Program-made: the position numbers and the translations under genes
NCBI GenBank assembly: GCA_020849765.1
Contig: JADLAY010000024.1
Span: forward strand, 1-64,000
Direction: 5' to 3'
Source of the DNA: Anaerolineae bacterium
Lineage (GTDB): Bacteria > Chloroflexota > Anaerolineae > Aggregatilineales > Phototrophicaceae
Length of the DNA stretch: 64,000 bases
The notes under the pieces: model-generated
The model's database searches: none
What the model was told of the DNA's origin: nothing
Seen by the model: only the letters and a program-made list of their open reading frames with translations
In this document: one piece after another, positions 7,832 through 17,573 of the stretch
Numbering within the stretch: position 1 is the first letter of the stretch
Layout: each line of letters opens with the position of its first letter

Positions 7832-8218
7832 ATGCTATCCGCGATTCTGGCCTGCACGGACGTCTCAATGGCGATCGGTTACTACGTCGATAAGCTTGGC
7901 TTTGAGCTCGCCTGGCAGATGCCGCCGGACGACGACGGCAAGACGACGTTCGCGGGCGTCAAACTCGGCGACTCGGAGATCATGCTCGGCGTGGTCGAAG
8001 GCTACGTCGAGCCGGACGATCTGCGCAAGCGCGGCCTCGGCGTGCAGTTGTACATCCGTTTGCCGAAAACGATCTCGATTGACGACGTCTATGCCAGAGC
8101 CGAGGCGGCGGGCGCGACCATCACGCGCGCGCTGGAGGCACGGGACTGGGGCGAGCGCTCGTTCAACGTCCGCGATGCCGATGGCTACAACTTGATGATC
8201 GCCGCGGAGACATCGTGA
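7832..8218 (+). CDS. VOC-family protein (glyoxalase/bleomycin-resistance fold)
   Basis: 128 residues with the paired beta-alpha-beta-beta-beta layout of vicinal oxygen chelate proteins: SAILACTDVSMAIGYYVDKLGFELAW in the first half, and GWGERSFNVRDADGYNLMIA at the end, where the terminal Asp-Gly-Tyr segment is typical. These proteins bind a metal and act as lyases, dioxygenases or antibiotic-binding proteins; the substrate is not evident. AGGAAGGTG lies 7-8 bases before the ATG. A TTAGCAAA repeat array begins 15 bases after the stop. Confidence 0.88.
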   Translation: MLSAILACTDVSMAIGYYVDKLGFELAWQMPPDDDGKTTFAGVKLGDSEIMLGVVEGYVEPDDLRKRGLGVQLYIRLPKTISIDDVYARAEAAGATITRALEARDWGERSFNVRDADGYNLMIAAETS

Positions 8219-8233
8219 AGAGCGAATGAGCAC

Positions 8234-8262
8234 GTTAGCAAATTAGCAGATTAGCAAAAAGC
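8234..8262 (+). repeat. TTAGC-type short tandem repeat array
   Basis: TTAGCAAA, TTAGCAGA, TTAGCAAA in tandem, 15 bases after the VOC gene stop, in sense orientation. Confidence 0.7.
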
Positions 8263-8308
8263 AATAGAAGAGCGGAGGAGAGAGTGCCTCCTCCGCTCAT
8301 CCGGCTCT

Positions 8309-8356
8309 GGGCCAAAGCCCAAGAGCCAATACCCAATACCCAACTCCCAATAGCCC
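8309..8356 (-). repeat. TTGGC-type heptad array at a gene end
   Basis: On the minus strand the heptads TTGGGAG, TTGGGTA, TTGGGTA, TTGGCTC begin within a few bases of the stop codon of the gene ending at 8357. Orientation is sense relative to that gene. Confidence 0.75.
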
Positions 8357-9295
8357 CTAGATCGGCTCGACCCAGTAGATGCTGCTGCCTTCGCCTTCCG
8401 CCGTCCAACCGACGGCGCCCGCGTAGTTGACGCGCCACCACCAGCGGTTATCGCTGCCGCAGACAGGGCCTTCGAGCACGCTGAAGACACCGGTGCCTGG
8501 TATCCAACCGATCACGTCGCTGTTGGAGCCGGTGGCGCGGGTGCCCGGCGCACTACGCAGGACATTGGGCAGCCCGGGTGTCACGCGGCCATTGCCTCCG
8601 ACGATCAGCCGGGTTGGCAGCGCGCAGGCGGGCGTCGGCGAGTAGGTGATCGGCTCCAGCCAGTAAGTCTGGGTATTGCTGTCGCCCTCGGCCGTCCAGC
8701 CGACCAGACCACGGTAGTTGACGTACCACCACCAGCGCGCGTCGCTGGCGCAGACGGGGCCGCCCAGGATGCTGAACTCACCACCGACCGGGATTTGACC
8801 GACGCGGGTTGTGCCGCCGATGCCAGGACCGGTGCGCACGGTATTGGGCAGATTGGGCGTCCGGGTGACGCGGCCGCTGCCACCGGCATACAACCGGGAG
8901 GGCAGCCCACAGGCAGGTGCAGGCGCGGTCGGGCTCGAGATCGGTTCCAGGTAGTAGGTGTAGGCGCCGTCGCCTTCGACCGTCCAGCCAATGACACCCT
9001 GGTAGTTGACCTCCCACCAGTGCGAGTGCCCATCGCAGGCGGGGCCGCTGAGCACTTCGAAGGTGGCGCCCGCCGGGATCTGGCCGATGACGGCGTTGTA
9101 GTACGAGCCGCCGACCCGAATCCGGTTGGGCAGGTTGGGGTAGGTGGTTACGCGGGCGTACGTGTTCCGCGCGAGGCGAGCGGGCTGCTGGCAGGCATAG
9201 CCGAAGTCGCCTTCCTGAGCGCTGGCCGCGCCGATACCGATGGCGCTGAGCAACAGAAGCAGTAACGCCGTGAGGAACAGGCGTCTGGTATTCAT
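8357..9295 (-). CDS. Secreted protein with three SH3-like repeats
   Basis: 312 residues from MNTRRLFLTALLLLLLSAIG at 9295, where GGGGA precedes the ATG. A signal peptide (cleavage near GAASAQ) is followed by three ~85-residue repeats. Each has a Cys and a Leu-Pro-x-Arg-Leu entry, GRVT, a Pro-Asn-x-x-Arg stretch, GxIP, F-x-V/I-L-x-GPVC, WWxVNYxGxVGW and YW/YY-LEPI. This is a bacterial SH3-like fold with two Cys per repeat that may pair. Such repeats commonly bind cell wall or matrix. No enzymatic domain is present. A heptad array abuts the stop. Confidence 0.85.
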   Translation of the reverse strand: MNTRRLFLTALLLLLLSAIGIGAASAQEGDFGYACQQPARLARNTYARVTTYPNLPNRIRVGGSYYNAVIGQIPAGATFEVLSGPACDGHSHWWEVNYQGVIGWTVEGDGAYTYYLEPISSPTAPAPACGLPSRLYAGGSGRVTRTPNLPNTVRTGPGIGGTTRVGQIPVGGEFSILGGPVCASDARWWWYVNYRGLVGWTAEGDSNTQTYWLEPITYSPTPACALPTRLIVGGNGRVTPGLPNVLRSAPGTRATGSNSDVIGWIPGTGVFSVLEGPVCGSDNRWWWRVNYAGAVGWTAEGEGSSIYWVEPI

Positions 9296-9655
9296 GATTT
9301 CCCCTGGTGTGTAGATGCAGTTCGCTAATGATTTCAGTGTAAGGCGAAGTGAAAGGGAGACGCTCAACGCCTACATGACGCCCAGCCTACGCCGACATTA
9401 CGGCAAGGTTAGATTTCGGTTTATGGCGATGAGGTGTGTTGTAGGGACGCGATTTATCGCGTCCGTTTCGGACGGCATGAATGCCGTCCCTACGGGGAAA
9501 AATGACGCACCCGAAACGCCTGTCCCTACGAACGGGTGTGCCCGGTGCCCACCTGTTTTCAGATGGCGAAGGCAGGAATGCAAAAGGGCCTGGCACATCC
9601 AGACCCTTTCGCAGGCGTCGATTACGATAAGACTGTGTCAGCAGGTGATTGCGTG
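9296..9655. other. Intergenic region with family-A palindromes
   Basis: This 360-base gap lies between the starts and ends of two minus-strand genes. Its recognisable content is the double palindrome at 9441-9493 and short degenerate arms around 9515-9550. No gene is supported. Confidence 0.5.
9441..9493. repeat. Double family-A palindrome
   Basis: GTAGGGACGCGATTTATCGC GTCC is followed directly by GGACGGCATGAATGCCGTCC and CTAC. Two hairpin units are joined and bounded by GTAGGG and CCCTAC. Confidence 0.8.
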
Positions 9656-10051
9656 TTATTCGCCGGCGTCCTTGCGCAGGTCGGAAATGCGCTTGAAGAC
9701 GTCGGGGTCCCAATCGAGCACGTCGACCTTGTCGTAACCGAGGTCGGCGCACATCGGCGGCAGCGGCGCACGCCCGGGCAGGTTCTGCGGCTTGGCCTGC
9801 TTTTGGGGCGGGTTGGGATGCAGCGGTGGGCGGTTGTAGTTACGCTTGCGCACGATGCGGCCATCGGGGAACAGGTTGCCGACCCACTCGCCATCAGCGG
9901 TGAAGACGTCGTGCTGATCGCCCTGGACGAAGCCGATGTAATCGCCGCGACTATCGAACAGGAACGACCCGACTTTGGTCGCCTGCCAGTCGCCCGCGGT
10001 ATCGAAGACGAAGAACGGCTTGTTGGGATCGATGTGGAATGTGCGTAACAT
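9656..10051 (-). CDS. Hypothetical protein, possible 4-fold beta-flower domain
   Basis: 131 residues. The first 60 hold repeated short strands with Gly/Asp turns (FFVFDTAGDWQATKVG, FLFDSRGDYIGFVQG, DVFTADGEWVGNLFPDGRIV), reminiscent of the 4-fold beta-flower fold, though I would not insist on that family. A Pro/Gln/Lys-rich linker (RPPLHPNPPQKQAKPQNLPG) leads to an acidic end. No signal peptide or membrane segment, so probably cytoplasmic. No partner gene is obvious. Function unknown. Confidence 0.65.
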   Translation of the reverse strand: MLRTFHIDPNKPFFVFDTAGDWQATKVGSFLFDSRGDYIGFVQGDQHDVFTADGEWVGNLFPDGRIVRKRNYNRPPLHPNPPQKQAKPQNLPGRAPLPPMCADLGYDKVDVLDWDPDVFKRISDLRKDAGE

Positions 10052-10315
10052 TGAGATGGCTCCACATAAGAACGATATGATGATGAAACATTAATTATTA
10101 TAGCGAGGGTTGGGAGTGTGAAGCTGAAGATAATTGGCTCAATGCGAAAATTTACGCCCTTCGCATCCAGTCAACACGAGGGGCGCCTGGCCAGCCAACA
10201 CGGGAGGAATGTCACCCGCCTGAAATGATCCGTACGGGCGCGGGGAATGTTAAACTGGCCACGTGGGCGCGCAGAGCGCCCTTGATTTGCTCTTCTCAAC
10301 CATGAAAAGTGCATC

Positions 10316-11245
10316 ATGACGCAAATGACCCCCGGAGCGGAGACACGTTCCGCTCGATTGACCGAACTCCTGCGCGCCGTGCTGCGTTCGAACGCCGCGC
10401 GCGCCTACGCCGCCGTCTGGCTGCTGGCGGCGCTCTACCTGCTCGTGCGCGGCCAGGGACAGCAGATTGGATATGGCGTGATCTGGCTGGTCACCATCGC
10501 CATCCTCGGCAGCCTGACCGCGCTCTTCACCGACCAGGCGCCCGCCGACAAAGAAACGACGCCCGGTGCCCGCCGCTGGCTCTGGTGGCAGCTTGGCGCG
10601 CTAGCAGTCTTCATCCTGTTAACGGCCTACAGCGGGGCGGTCTTCCATTCGCTGGCGCCTGCGGATGCGCGCGTCCCGTTGTGGTCGTCGCTGGCGGAGG
10701 CACTCGAACGAATCGGCAGCCAGACTTTTGGCAACGAGAACTATCTCAAGAACCCGGTCACCTACTTCGTGCTGCCAGCCATTGTGCTGGTGCTGCTGCG
10801 CGCGCGCTTCGTCTCGCTCGGCTTCGAGCGCGGCCACCGTGTGCTGCGCGTGATCGTGATCTGGTGCACGCTGCCCGCGCTCGTCATCCTCGTGCAGATC
10901 GTGGGCGGCTCGCTGTCGGTCGAGCGCGTGCTCAATCGCTTCATCTCCAACGGGCTGCAAAACGGCTTTTTCGAGGAGTTCCTTTTCCGCGGCGCGCTGC
11001 AAACGCGGTTGCGCAAGCTGTGGAACTCAGAATGGGCGCTCGTGCTCCAGGCGCTGACCTTCGGCCTCTGGCATCTCGGCCTGGGCTACAGCTCGACTGG
11101 CAGCAGTGACGTGATCGCCGCCGCGGCCAGCACGATCATGATCCAGGCGTCGATCGGGCTGGGCTTCGGCATCATCTTCTCCCGCTCACGCAATCTGTTG
11201 GCGTCGTCGGTCTTCCACGTGCTGGTCAATTCGATGGGGATTTGA
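10316..11245 (+). CDS. CPBP-family intramembrane metalloprotease (CAAX protease/Abi-like)
   Basis: 309 residues with about eight membrane segments. The conserved motifs are EEFLFRG (Glu220-Glu221), FGLWHLGLG and the C-terminal FHVLVNSM; these glutamates and histidines form the metal-binding active site of the Rce1/CPBP family. Bacterial members process or protect secreted peptides, or have unknown substrates. The 3' end overlaps the convergent glycosyltransferase gene by 20 bases. The upstream 264 bases contain no gene and only a small GC hairpin near 10265. Confidence 0.88.
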   Translation: MTQMTPGAETRSARLTELLRAVLRSNAARAYAAVWLLAALYLLVRGQGQQIGYGVIWLVTIAILGSLTALFTDQAPADKETTPGARRWLWWQLGALAVFILLTAYSGAVFHSLAPADARVPLWSSLAEALERIGSQTFGNENYLKNPVTYFVLPAIVLVLLRARFVSLGFERGHRVLRVIVIWCTLPALVILVQIVGGSLSVERVLNRFISNGLQNGFFEEFLFRGALQTRLRKLWNSEWALVLQALTFGLWHLGLGYSSTGSSDVIAAAASTIMIQASIGLGFGIIFSRSRNLLASSVFHVLVNSMGI

Positions 11246-12374
11246 GCAGGTCATCGTAGACGGCGAGCAGTTCGCGGGCCGCGCGGCCCCAGGTGAAGCG
11301 TGCGGCCTGAGCATGACCGCGCGCGATCAGTGTTGCCCGCAGCGAGTCGTCGCAGAGCAGGCGGGCGAGCGCATCGGCCAGCGCGTCGACATCATACGGA
11401 TCGACGAGCAGGGCGGCGTCACCGGCGGCTTCCGGCATCGACGACACGTCCGACGTGACGACCGGCGTGCCGCAGGCCATCGCCTCCAGGATCGGCAGTC
11501 CGAAGCCCTCGTAGAGCGAGGGGAAGGCGAGCGCGCGAGCCTCGCTGTAGAGCGCGGGGAGGTCGGCATCGTCGGCAAATCCGATGAAGCGCACGTGGTC
11601 ACGCAGCTTGAGCGCATCGAGCGCGGCGTAGATCGGGTCTTCGAGCCAGCCTTTGCCCCCGGCGATGGCGAGGGTCACGTCGTGACCGTTGGCGCGCACT
11701 TGAGCGAGCGCCTCCATCAGGCGGCGGTAATTCTTGCGCGGCTGCACGGTGCCGATCGAGAACAGGTAGGGGCGCCCGCCGAGGCCGTATTTCTCCCGCA
11801 CTGCCGCGCGCGCTGCCGCATCCGTGACCGGCTGGAAGCGCGCATCGACCCCGCTCAAGAGCACGGTGATCTTGTCCGGCGCGATCTTGTACAGCTCGAT
11901 CAGGTCGTCTTTGGTCGCCTGCGAATCGGCCAGGATGTGATGCGCGCGCTGGGCGGAGCGCGGCACGGCCACGTCCAGATAAGCCTTGAGCGCCGGGCTG
12001 GCGCTCTCCGGCACGCGCACGAACGACAGATCGTGGACGGTCAGCAGCGTTCGGGTGCCGGGCAGCACCGGCGCCAGGGTGAAATCGGTCGCGTGGTAGA
12101 GATTGACCGGGCCGGTGAAGACCTCGACCGGCAGCGGCAGCCGGGCGCGATGCCAGATGCGGGCGAACCAGCGCGGCGTGATGCGCGTCGGGTGCCAGCT
12201 GAAGTTCGGCGCGGGCAGCGGCGGCAGATCTTCCGCGCGCGCGCCGGAGACGAACAGCGGGTAGCTGTGCGGCGTCTTCTCGCGGGCGAGGGCATTGACG
12301 AGTTCGCGCACGTAGCGCCCGATGCCGCCGCCTTGCTCATGTGCCGCCGTATAGTCGATTGCGATCCGCGCCAT
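11226..12374 (-). CDS. Glycosyltransferase family 4 (GT-B, mannosyltransferase-like)
   Basis: 382 residues. The N-terminal domain contains EQGGGIGRYVRELVNAL, a typical GT4 acceptor-side motif. The C-terminal domain has YLFSIGTVQPRKNYRRLMEAL and FPSLYEGFGLPILEAMACGTPVV, in which the Glu residues contact the nucleotide sugar. It would transfer a sugar to a growing surface glycan on the cytoplasmic side. It is last in a minus-strand set with a UDP-glucuronate decarboxylase-like enzyme, an O-antigen ligase-like protein and a GtrA protein, supporting a polysaccharide role. A bidirectional terminator separates it from gtrA, so it may have its own promoter. Confidence 0.9.
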   Translation of the reverse strand: MARIAIDYTAAHEQGGGIGRYVRELVNALAREKTPHSYPLFVSGARAEDLPPLPAPNFSWHPTRITPRWFARIWHRARLPLPVEVFTGPVNLYHATDFTLAPVLPGTRTLLTVHDLSFVRVPESASPALKAYLDVAVPRSAQRAHHILADSQATKDDLIELYKIAPDKITVLLSGVDARFQPVTDAAARAAVREKYGLGGRPYLFSIGTVQPRKNYRRLMEALAQVRANGHDVTLAIAGGKGWLEDPIYAALDALKLRDHVRFIGFADDADLPALYSEARALAFPSLYEGFGLPILEAMACGTPVVTSDVSSMPEAAGDAALLVDPYDVDALADALARLLCDDSLRATLIARGHAQAARFTWGRAARELLAVYDDLLKSPSN

Positions 12375-12424
12375 AGCCTGATTCTGTCACTGCCTGCTGC
12401 GATTCAACGGCGTGATTGTAAACG

Positions 12425-12452
12425 AAAAGAGGCGAGATAACCCGCCTCTTTT
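12425..12452 (-). terminator. Bidirectional intrinsic terminator
   Basis: Arms AAAAGAGGCG and CGCCTCTTTT are perfect over 10 bases around an 8-base loop. It terminates the minus-strand gtrA transcript 28 bases past its stop. Confidence 0.85.
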
Positions 12453-12479
12453 GTCCGACTTGCCGAGGTTGTCGCCGCG

Positions 12480-13058
12480 CTAGTCGACGTCGTTGTACGT
12501 CCAGTAGCGGTTGGCGAAGAAGTTCCAGATCATGACGATGATGACGCCGACGAACCAGCAGGCCATCGTGCCGAAGCGGGCGATGTCCTCGCCGGTGGGC
12601 GTGAAATCCGGGCTGAACAGGTGGATTTCTGGCAGGATGATCGGCGTGATCAGCTCGCCGACGGGTTGGTGTGCGGCGGTGATCCAGATCGTGCGCGCCA
12701 GCCATCCGACCAGGCTGATGAAAGCGAACTGTGCCAACTGGCGGCGGACGGAACGCGTGCGCGAGTCCGGGTACGTCCAGTAGCGATTCCAGATGAAGTT
12801 GCTGACGACCGCCGCGACGAAAGCAATCGTCTGGGCGATGGTGACGTTCCAGTCCGGCTCTTGCAGCGTCGGGATGAGGAGTGTGCGCTGGAGGATGTAG
12901 AGCGTGCCGAAGTCGATGACTGCGCCGACGGTGCCGACGATGGCGAACTTGAGGAAGCGTTCGACTTCCTTGGATTTGTCCTCGCCGCCGATCCGATTGG
13001 CTATGGCCACGATCGGGGCGTCGAGTGGATTGCGTAGCTCAGCTTTTCTCACGGTCAT
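12480..13058 (-). CDS. GtrA-like membrane protein
   Basis: 192 residues from the ATG at 13058, which overlaps the upstream stop by 3-4 bases (ATGA) and has AGGTG about 8 bases upstream. Four membrane helices: FLKFAIVGTVGAVIDFGTLYIL, the IAFVAAVVSNFIWNRYWTY region, FAFISLVGWLARTIW and the final VGVIIVMIWNFFANRYWTY. The Asn-Arg-Tyr-Trp-Thr-Tyr ends of helices 2 and 4 are the GtrA family mark. GtrA proteins are thought to help translocate lipid-linked sugars. The tight coupling to the O-antigen ligase-like gene fits that. Confidence 0.9.
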   Translation of the reverse strand: MTVRKAELRNPLDAPIVAIANRIGGEDKSKEVERFLKFAIVGTVGAVIDFGTLYILQRTLLIPTLQEPDWNVTIAQTIAFVAAVVSNFIWNRYWTYPDSRTRSVRRQLAQFAFISLVGWLARTIWITAAHQPVGELITPIILPEIHLFSPDFTPTGEDIARFGTMACWFVGVIIVMIWNFFANRYWTYNDVD

Positions 13059-14578
13059 CGATTGCTCACCTGCCTTGACGCGCGAACGCGGCTCATCACG
13101 TCTGCGTTCAGAATGCATAACATGCCGATCGTAACACTCAAATGGATAAACACATTATTGACGTACAGGTTATCCGTCAGGCTGTGCATCGCCAGATAGG
13201 CCCATACGCCGAGCACCCCGATCGCTGCGAGCCGCGCGCCTGGGTCTGCGTGCCGGCGTGAGCGCCAGGCAAAAGCAAACACAAACACCATGAACGCTCC
13301 ATAAGCGATCAGGCCAATGATGCCAGTCTCACCCAGAACATTCAAGTAGTAATTGTGGGCATGGCCGAGCGGGAACTTCCAGTTAAGCAGGCGGTAGGCC
13401 GGGTAAGCCGCCTCGTAATTGCCCAGGCCGACGCCCAGCCACGGCTGGTTGGTCGCCATCTCGACGGCGGCCTGCCAGTGCGCCAGCCGCTCGATCACGG
13501 CGTAGTTTTCCGGTGTGATGTCGACGCCGCGCACATCGCGCAGCGAGAACAACTCCTCGACGATCGTGCCCAGCCGCTCGGCGACCGAGGCTGGCAGCCT
13601 GCCGCTGGCGTAGAGACCGCCGAAGCCGATCAGCAGGGCGGCGGCCAGGCCGAGGCTCAAGCTCAGACGGCGTGGCAGGGCGAAGGCGACCACGGCCAGC
13701 GAGACGCCGAAACCGAGCCAGGCGCCGCGGCTCCACGACAGCATCAGCGCCAGCGCGATGACGGCCGAGGCCGCGCCGTAGAAGACCAGCCCCGCGAGCG
13801 CGCCCGCATCGACCCGGCGCAGCGCTCGCCAGCGCCGCCACAGCGCGAGCAGATGCGATAGTGCCGACGTGATCGCCAGCGGGGCGATCAGCCCCATGAA
13901 GCCGCCGAACGGATTGGGCTGGCCGAAGGTGCCGAAAGCGCGGAAGAAGCGCTCGTTGACGACCAGATGGAGCGCACCGCTGCCGCCGAAGAACTCGTAG
14001 ATGCCGATCAGCGCGTTCGCCAGCGCCGCCATCACCAGCATGAAGACGAACGGACGCCAGCCGATCTCGCGGCCCAGGTCGTAGACGACGACGGCGATGA
14101 CGAGCATCAGCAGCCACTTGAGCCATTCCGTCAGCCAGGCGCCGAGCGAGAAGGCGTTGAAGGCTGTCAGCGCCCCGGCGACGATGAAGACGATCAGCGG
14201 CAGGTAGACCGGCGACCATGGGATCGTTCGTGTCTCCGCGCGCCCGCGCAGGATGCGATGGACGAGCCACGAGGCGACCAGGGCGAAGGCCAGGATCTGG
14301 CCGACGTCGAGCGGCAGCGGCCACGGCCCGCCCGTCACGCGCGGGAACTCGGTCGCGATCAGCGTGCGCATCGGCGCGAGCACAAGCAGGATCGCCAGCA
14401 GCGCGGCCGGGTGCGCCAGGGCGGCGATCACGAGCGCCGCGCCGCCGAGCAGCAGGATCGCCGTCGTCAGCGGCAGCGCCGCCACGATCAGCCCGGCGAG
14501 GACGGCCAGCGCCAGCCAGATCAGCGGGCGGAACCACGAGGGGAGGGAGGGCGCAGCGGGGGAGGCGGGGCGGATCAT
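13055..14578 (-). CDS. O-antigen ligase/polymerase family membrane protein
   Basis: 507 residues if started at MIRPASPAAP (14578); an upstream in-frame Met at 14641 is less likely. About twelve membrane segments surround the Wzy_C-type region: RAFGTFGQPNPFGGFMGL, WSRGAWLGF, LGVGLGNYEAAYPAYR and GHAHNYYLNVLGETGIIGL. The His-Ala-His-Asn loop and the Arg-rich periplasmic loop are where ligases and polymerases bind undecaprenyl-linked glycan. It would polymerise or transfer surface polysaccharide on the outer face of the membrane. Polymerase versus ligase cannot be decided from sequence. Confidence 0.87.
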   Translation of the reverse strand: MIRPASPAAPSLPSWFRPLIWLALAVLAGLIVAALPLTTAILLLGGAALVIAALAHPAALLAILLVLAPMRTLIATEFPRVTGGPWPLPLDVGQILAFALVASWLVHRILRGRAETRTIPWSPVYLPLIVFIVAGALTAFNAFSLGAWLTEWLKWLLMLVIAVVVYDLGREIGWRPFVFMLVMAALANALIGIYEFFGGSGALHLVVNERFFRAFGTFGQPNPFGGFMGLIAPLAITSALSHLLALWRRWRALRRVDAGALAGLVFYGAASAVIALALMLSWSRGAWLGFGVSLAVVAFALPRRLSLSLGLAAALLIGFGGLYASGRLPASVAERLGTIVEELFSLRDVRGVDITPENYAVIERLAHWQAAVEMATNQPWLGVGLGNYEAAYPAYRLLNWKFPLGHAHNYYLNVLGETGIIGLIAYGAFMVFVFAFAWRSRRHADPGARLAAIGVLGVWAYLAMHSLTDNLYVNNVFIHLSVTIGMLCILNADVMSRVRASRQVSNR

Positions 14579-14644
14579 GGGCAGAGTATGGTCAATGACC
14601 TGCAAGCAGAAGGATGATAGGGGCGTGTTTGGATGTGCCAAAGC

Positions 14645-14699
14645 GCCGCCGACGGGTTAACCCGTCGGCTAGTTGAAATCAAGCGCACTGAAGGCGCTG
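14645..14699. repeat. Family-E repeat: palindrome plus conserved tail
   Basis: A GCCGACGGGTTAACCCGTCG palindrome is followed by a 26-base tail starting TGAAATCAAGCGC. The same tail is perfectly conserved in the minus-strand copy at 43041-43097. Confidence 0.75.
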
Positions 14700-14770
14700 G
14701 AAGATTGCACATCAGAGCCACGACCATGCCAACTCCTAAGCCTTGTTAAACGATAGCGCGTGGGATGCAA

Positions 14771-14838
14771 ACAGCTAATGGCTATCGGCTAACAGCTAAA
14801 GGCTAATCACTAACAGCCAACCGCCAATACCCAACCGC
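14771..14838 (-). repeat. TTAGC/TTGGC heptad array at a gene end
   Basis: Read on the minus strand the heptads run TTGGGTA, TTGGCGG, TTGGCTG, TTAGTGA, TTAGCCT, TTAGCTG, TTAGCCG and on. They start within 12 bases of the decarboxylase stop codon. Confidence 0.8.
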
Positions 14839-15777
<939 letters not shown>

Positions 15778-15873
15778 AGTCTCTGCCTCCCTGCATGGGA
15801 ATCGTGATGGCGATAAGTCCCGCACAGTTTACCACGAAGCGAGAAGGCGAGAAGGAAAAGAGAGTCCTTGCCG

Positions 15874-15943
15874 CCAGGGGCTGGAAGCCACCTGGCTAGT
15901 AGTTCGGGCGGGAACCCTGCTAAAGCAGGCTCAAACCCGCCCG
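15874..15943. repeat. Family-E hairpin modules
   Basis: Two palindromes: CCAGGGGCTGGAAGCCACCT GG (15874-15895), and a nested one with outer arms CGGGCGGG/CCCGCCCG and inner arms CCTGCT/AGCAGG (15905-15943), followed by GAAAAAA. They lie on one flank of the AT-rich AlbA_2 gene. Confidence 0.65.
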
Positions 15944-16046
15944 GAAAAAAGCGGATTGTGCGAGTGCAGCTTCACAGTTCTCTGAATAACCCAGGCTTGA
16001 TTTAGTACCTGGCGAAAACGAATTTACTTGGACTGTATTCACGAGG

Positions 16047-17390
16047 CTAGAGTCTAGTACTTCTTAAGCGCTCCACTTCTTCGGCAACCAAGTTTGTTCT
16101 AAGCCTGAAAAAGGAGAATTGCTCATAAAGCGGTGACAACAATTGGTGCAAGACCTCCACGAGGTTGTCTTCAATCTGTGGCACCGTCGTTTGTATCTCT
16201 AGTGTGACCGTATCATCATCGCAGCGTTCTCCTTTGATGCCAATAAACGGATCATTTCGACTCATAAGGTAACGGTTTCTCAGGCCTGTGTAGTGGCAAA
16301 TCGTGAGAACTTCTAGCTCATCGCCAAACTGCTTGGCAATCCTGGCGGCAAATAGCATAGTCTCACCTACCCGCCAGATTGGAAGCGACAATTCGAAGGT
16401 CGTCCCAGGTACTCTTTCGCCCATACTATCTTCATCATAGCCGCGGAGTAGGAAAAACATTCTTTCCTTATGCACTCGCCAATAGTCACTAAGAACCGAT
16501 GCGCGTCCAAATGGTCTCTCTCCATCTGGGTTGCCTAACCAAGTTTCAATCGTGTCCCCAATGGGTCGTGGTTCGTAAGGTTGGCGATGCAAGTGTACAA
16601 ACGGCGGCCAACCTGTGTGATGGACAATCGACGCGTTCGCGATATGTCGTAGCAGTTCAGTCCGGTTTGGTGTTTGTTCGGTTCCAATAACAGAGAATGC
16701 AATCTCATAGTGACCATACGGCATACGAGCTGGATCATCTGAAGGTAACGGCGCGATCAAGTCCTGCCATCTATCCTGCGAGTCACGAATGAATTCTAGT
16801 AATTTGGCTTTTGCTGTGGGAGGCATCGCCGTTGGTTCGACATGACCTTGCACAATCGCTCGAATTGCATCCAACATACTTTCGCGACGCGCCTGCAAGC
16901 ATCGTTCAATCACGCCGCGCCACTCTTCAGCAGTATAAGGCTCCTCACTTTTCGGACCAGGTTTGCGGACATAGCAGCGTTGAGCCTGAATCTCGCCGTC
17001 ACTGTCTCTGTGAGACATGACAGGGACCGTCATTCCGCCAGGTACAATGACAAACGCATGTTCCACCTGCGTTTCTGGATGTTGGGCAAAGGCAAGCTCG
17101 CAATGAAACTGTGGGTCTGCGTATCTACCAATTGCGGAATTGATGTCATCCAAACTGTAGCGAGATCCAGGACGAGCGTATGAACCTAATTGCCCGCCTT
17201 GAGACGTATCCTCTCGCGTACCGAGTACGATAATGCCGCCGCCTTCATTCGCTAATGCAATCGCAGCCTTCGCTAGATTAGCTTTGTGACCGTTTTGGGA
17301 TAGATCAAGCCATCCCTTATGTTCGATTATCAATGACTCACGGGGATCAATAAGGAGTCGAATTAGTTCATCTGTTGTGGGAATTGCCAT
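16047..17390 (-). CDS. Schlafen-type AlbA_2 domain protein, likely acquired
   Basis: 447 residues. The N-terminal 150 residues match the AlbA_2 (divergent AAA_4, Schlafen-like) domain: ESLIIEHKGWLDL, ANLAKAAIALANEGGGIIVLG and QRCYVRKPGPKSEEPYTAEEW. This fold is found in putative nucleases and regulators, often in phage-defence or mobile regions. The C-terminal 280 residues are unfamiliar and show no named motif. Base composition is visibly more A/T-rich than every neighbour, pointing to recent transfer. It stands alone between hairpin-module clusters at 15874-15943 and 17456-17509. Substrate, and whether it acts in defence, are unknown. Confidence 0.8.
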   Translation of the reverse strand: MAIPTTDELIRLLIDPRESLIIEHKGWLDLSQNGHKANLAKAAIALANEGGGIIVLGTREDTSQGGQLGSYARPGSRYSLDDINSAIGRYADPQFHCELAFAQHPETQVEHAFVIVPGGMTVPVMSHRDSDGEIQAQRCYVRKPGPKSEEPYTAEEWRGVIERCLQARRESMLDAIRAIVQGHVEPTAMPPTAKAKLLEFIRDSQDRWQDLIAPLPSDDPARMPYGHYEIAFSVIGTEQTPNRTELLRHIANASIVHHTGWPPFVHLHRQPYEPRPIGDTIETWLGNPDGERPFGRASVLSDYWRVHKERMFFLLRGYDEDSMGERVPGTTFELSLPIWRVGETMLFAARIAKQFGDELEVLTICHYTGLRNRYLMSRNDPFIGIKGERCDDDTVTLEIQTTVPQIEDNLVEVLHQLLSPLYEQFSFFRLRTNLVAEEVERLRSTRL

Positions 17391-17455
17391 GAATCACCTT
17401 TAACGTCCTAATAGATTACATTTTATCACGGAGATAATGTGGAGGTCTTTTGTTA

Positions 17456-17509
17456 GCTTGCTTCTAGCAAGCTTCCAATTGCACCAGCGAGAGGCTTCGA
17501 GCCTCTCGC
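17456..17509. repeat. Family-E hairpin modules
   Basis: GCTTGCTTCTAGCAAGC (17456-17472) and a 23-base palindrome with arms GCGAGAGGCT/AGCCTCTCGC (17487-17509). They flank the AT-rich AlbA_2 gene on its 5' side. Confidence 0.65.
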
Positions 17510-17573
17510 GCCATCTTTGATCGTCTTCGCGCTACAATCGTCGCCGACACAAATCACGGAAGGGCGAGTGACG

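Noticed and set aside
10265..10281. GC hairpin before the CPBP gene as a terminator
   Set aside because: No plus-strand gene ends upstream and no T-run follows.
14771..14838. Heptad arrays as CRISPR or a plasmid-origin iteron set
   Set aside because: Units are 7 bases with no spacers, and the arrays are scattered at many gene ends.
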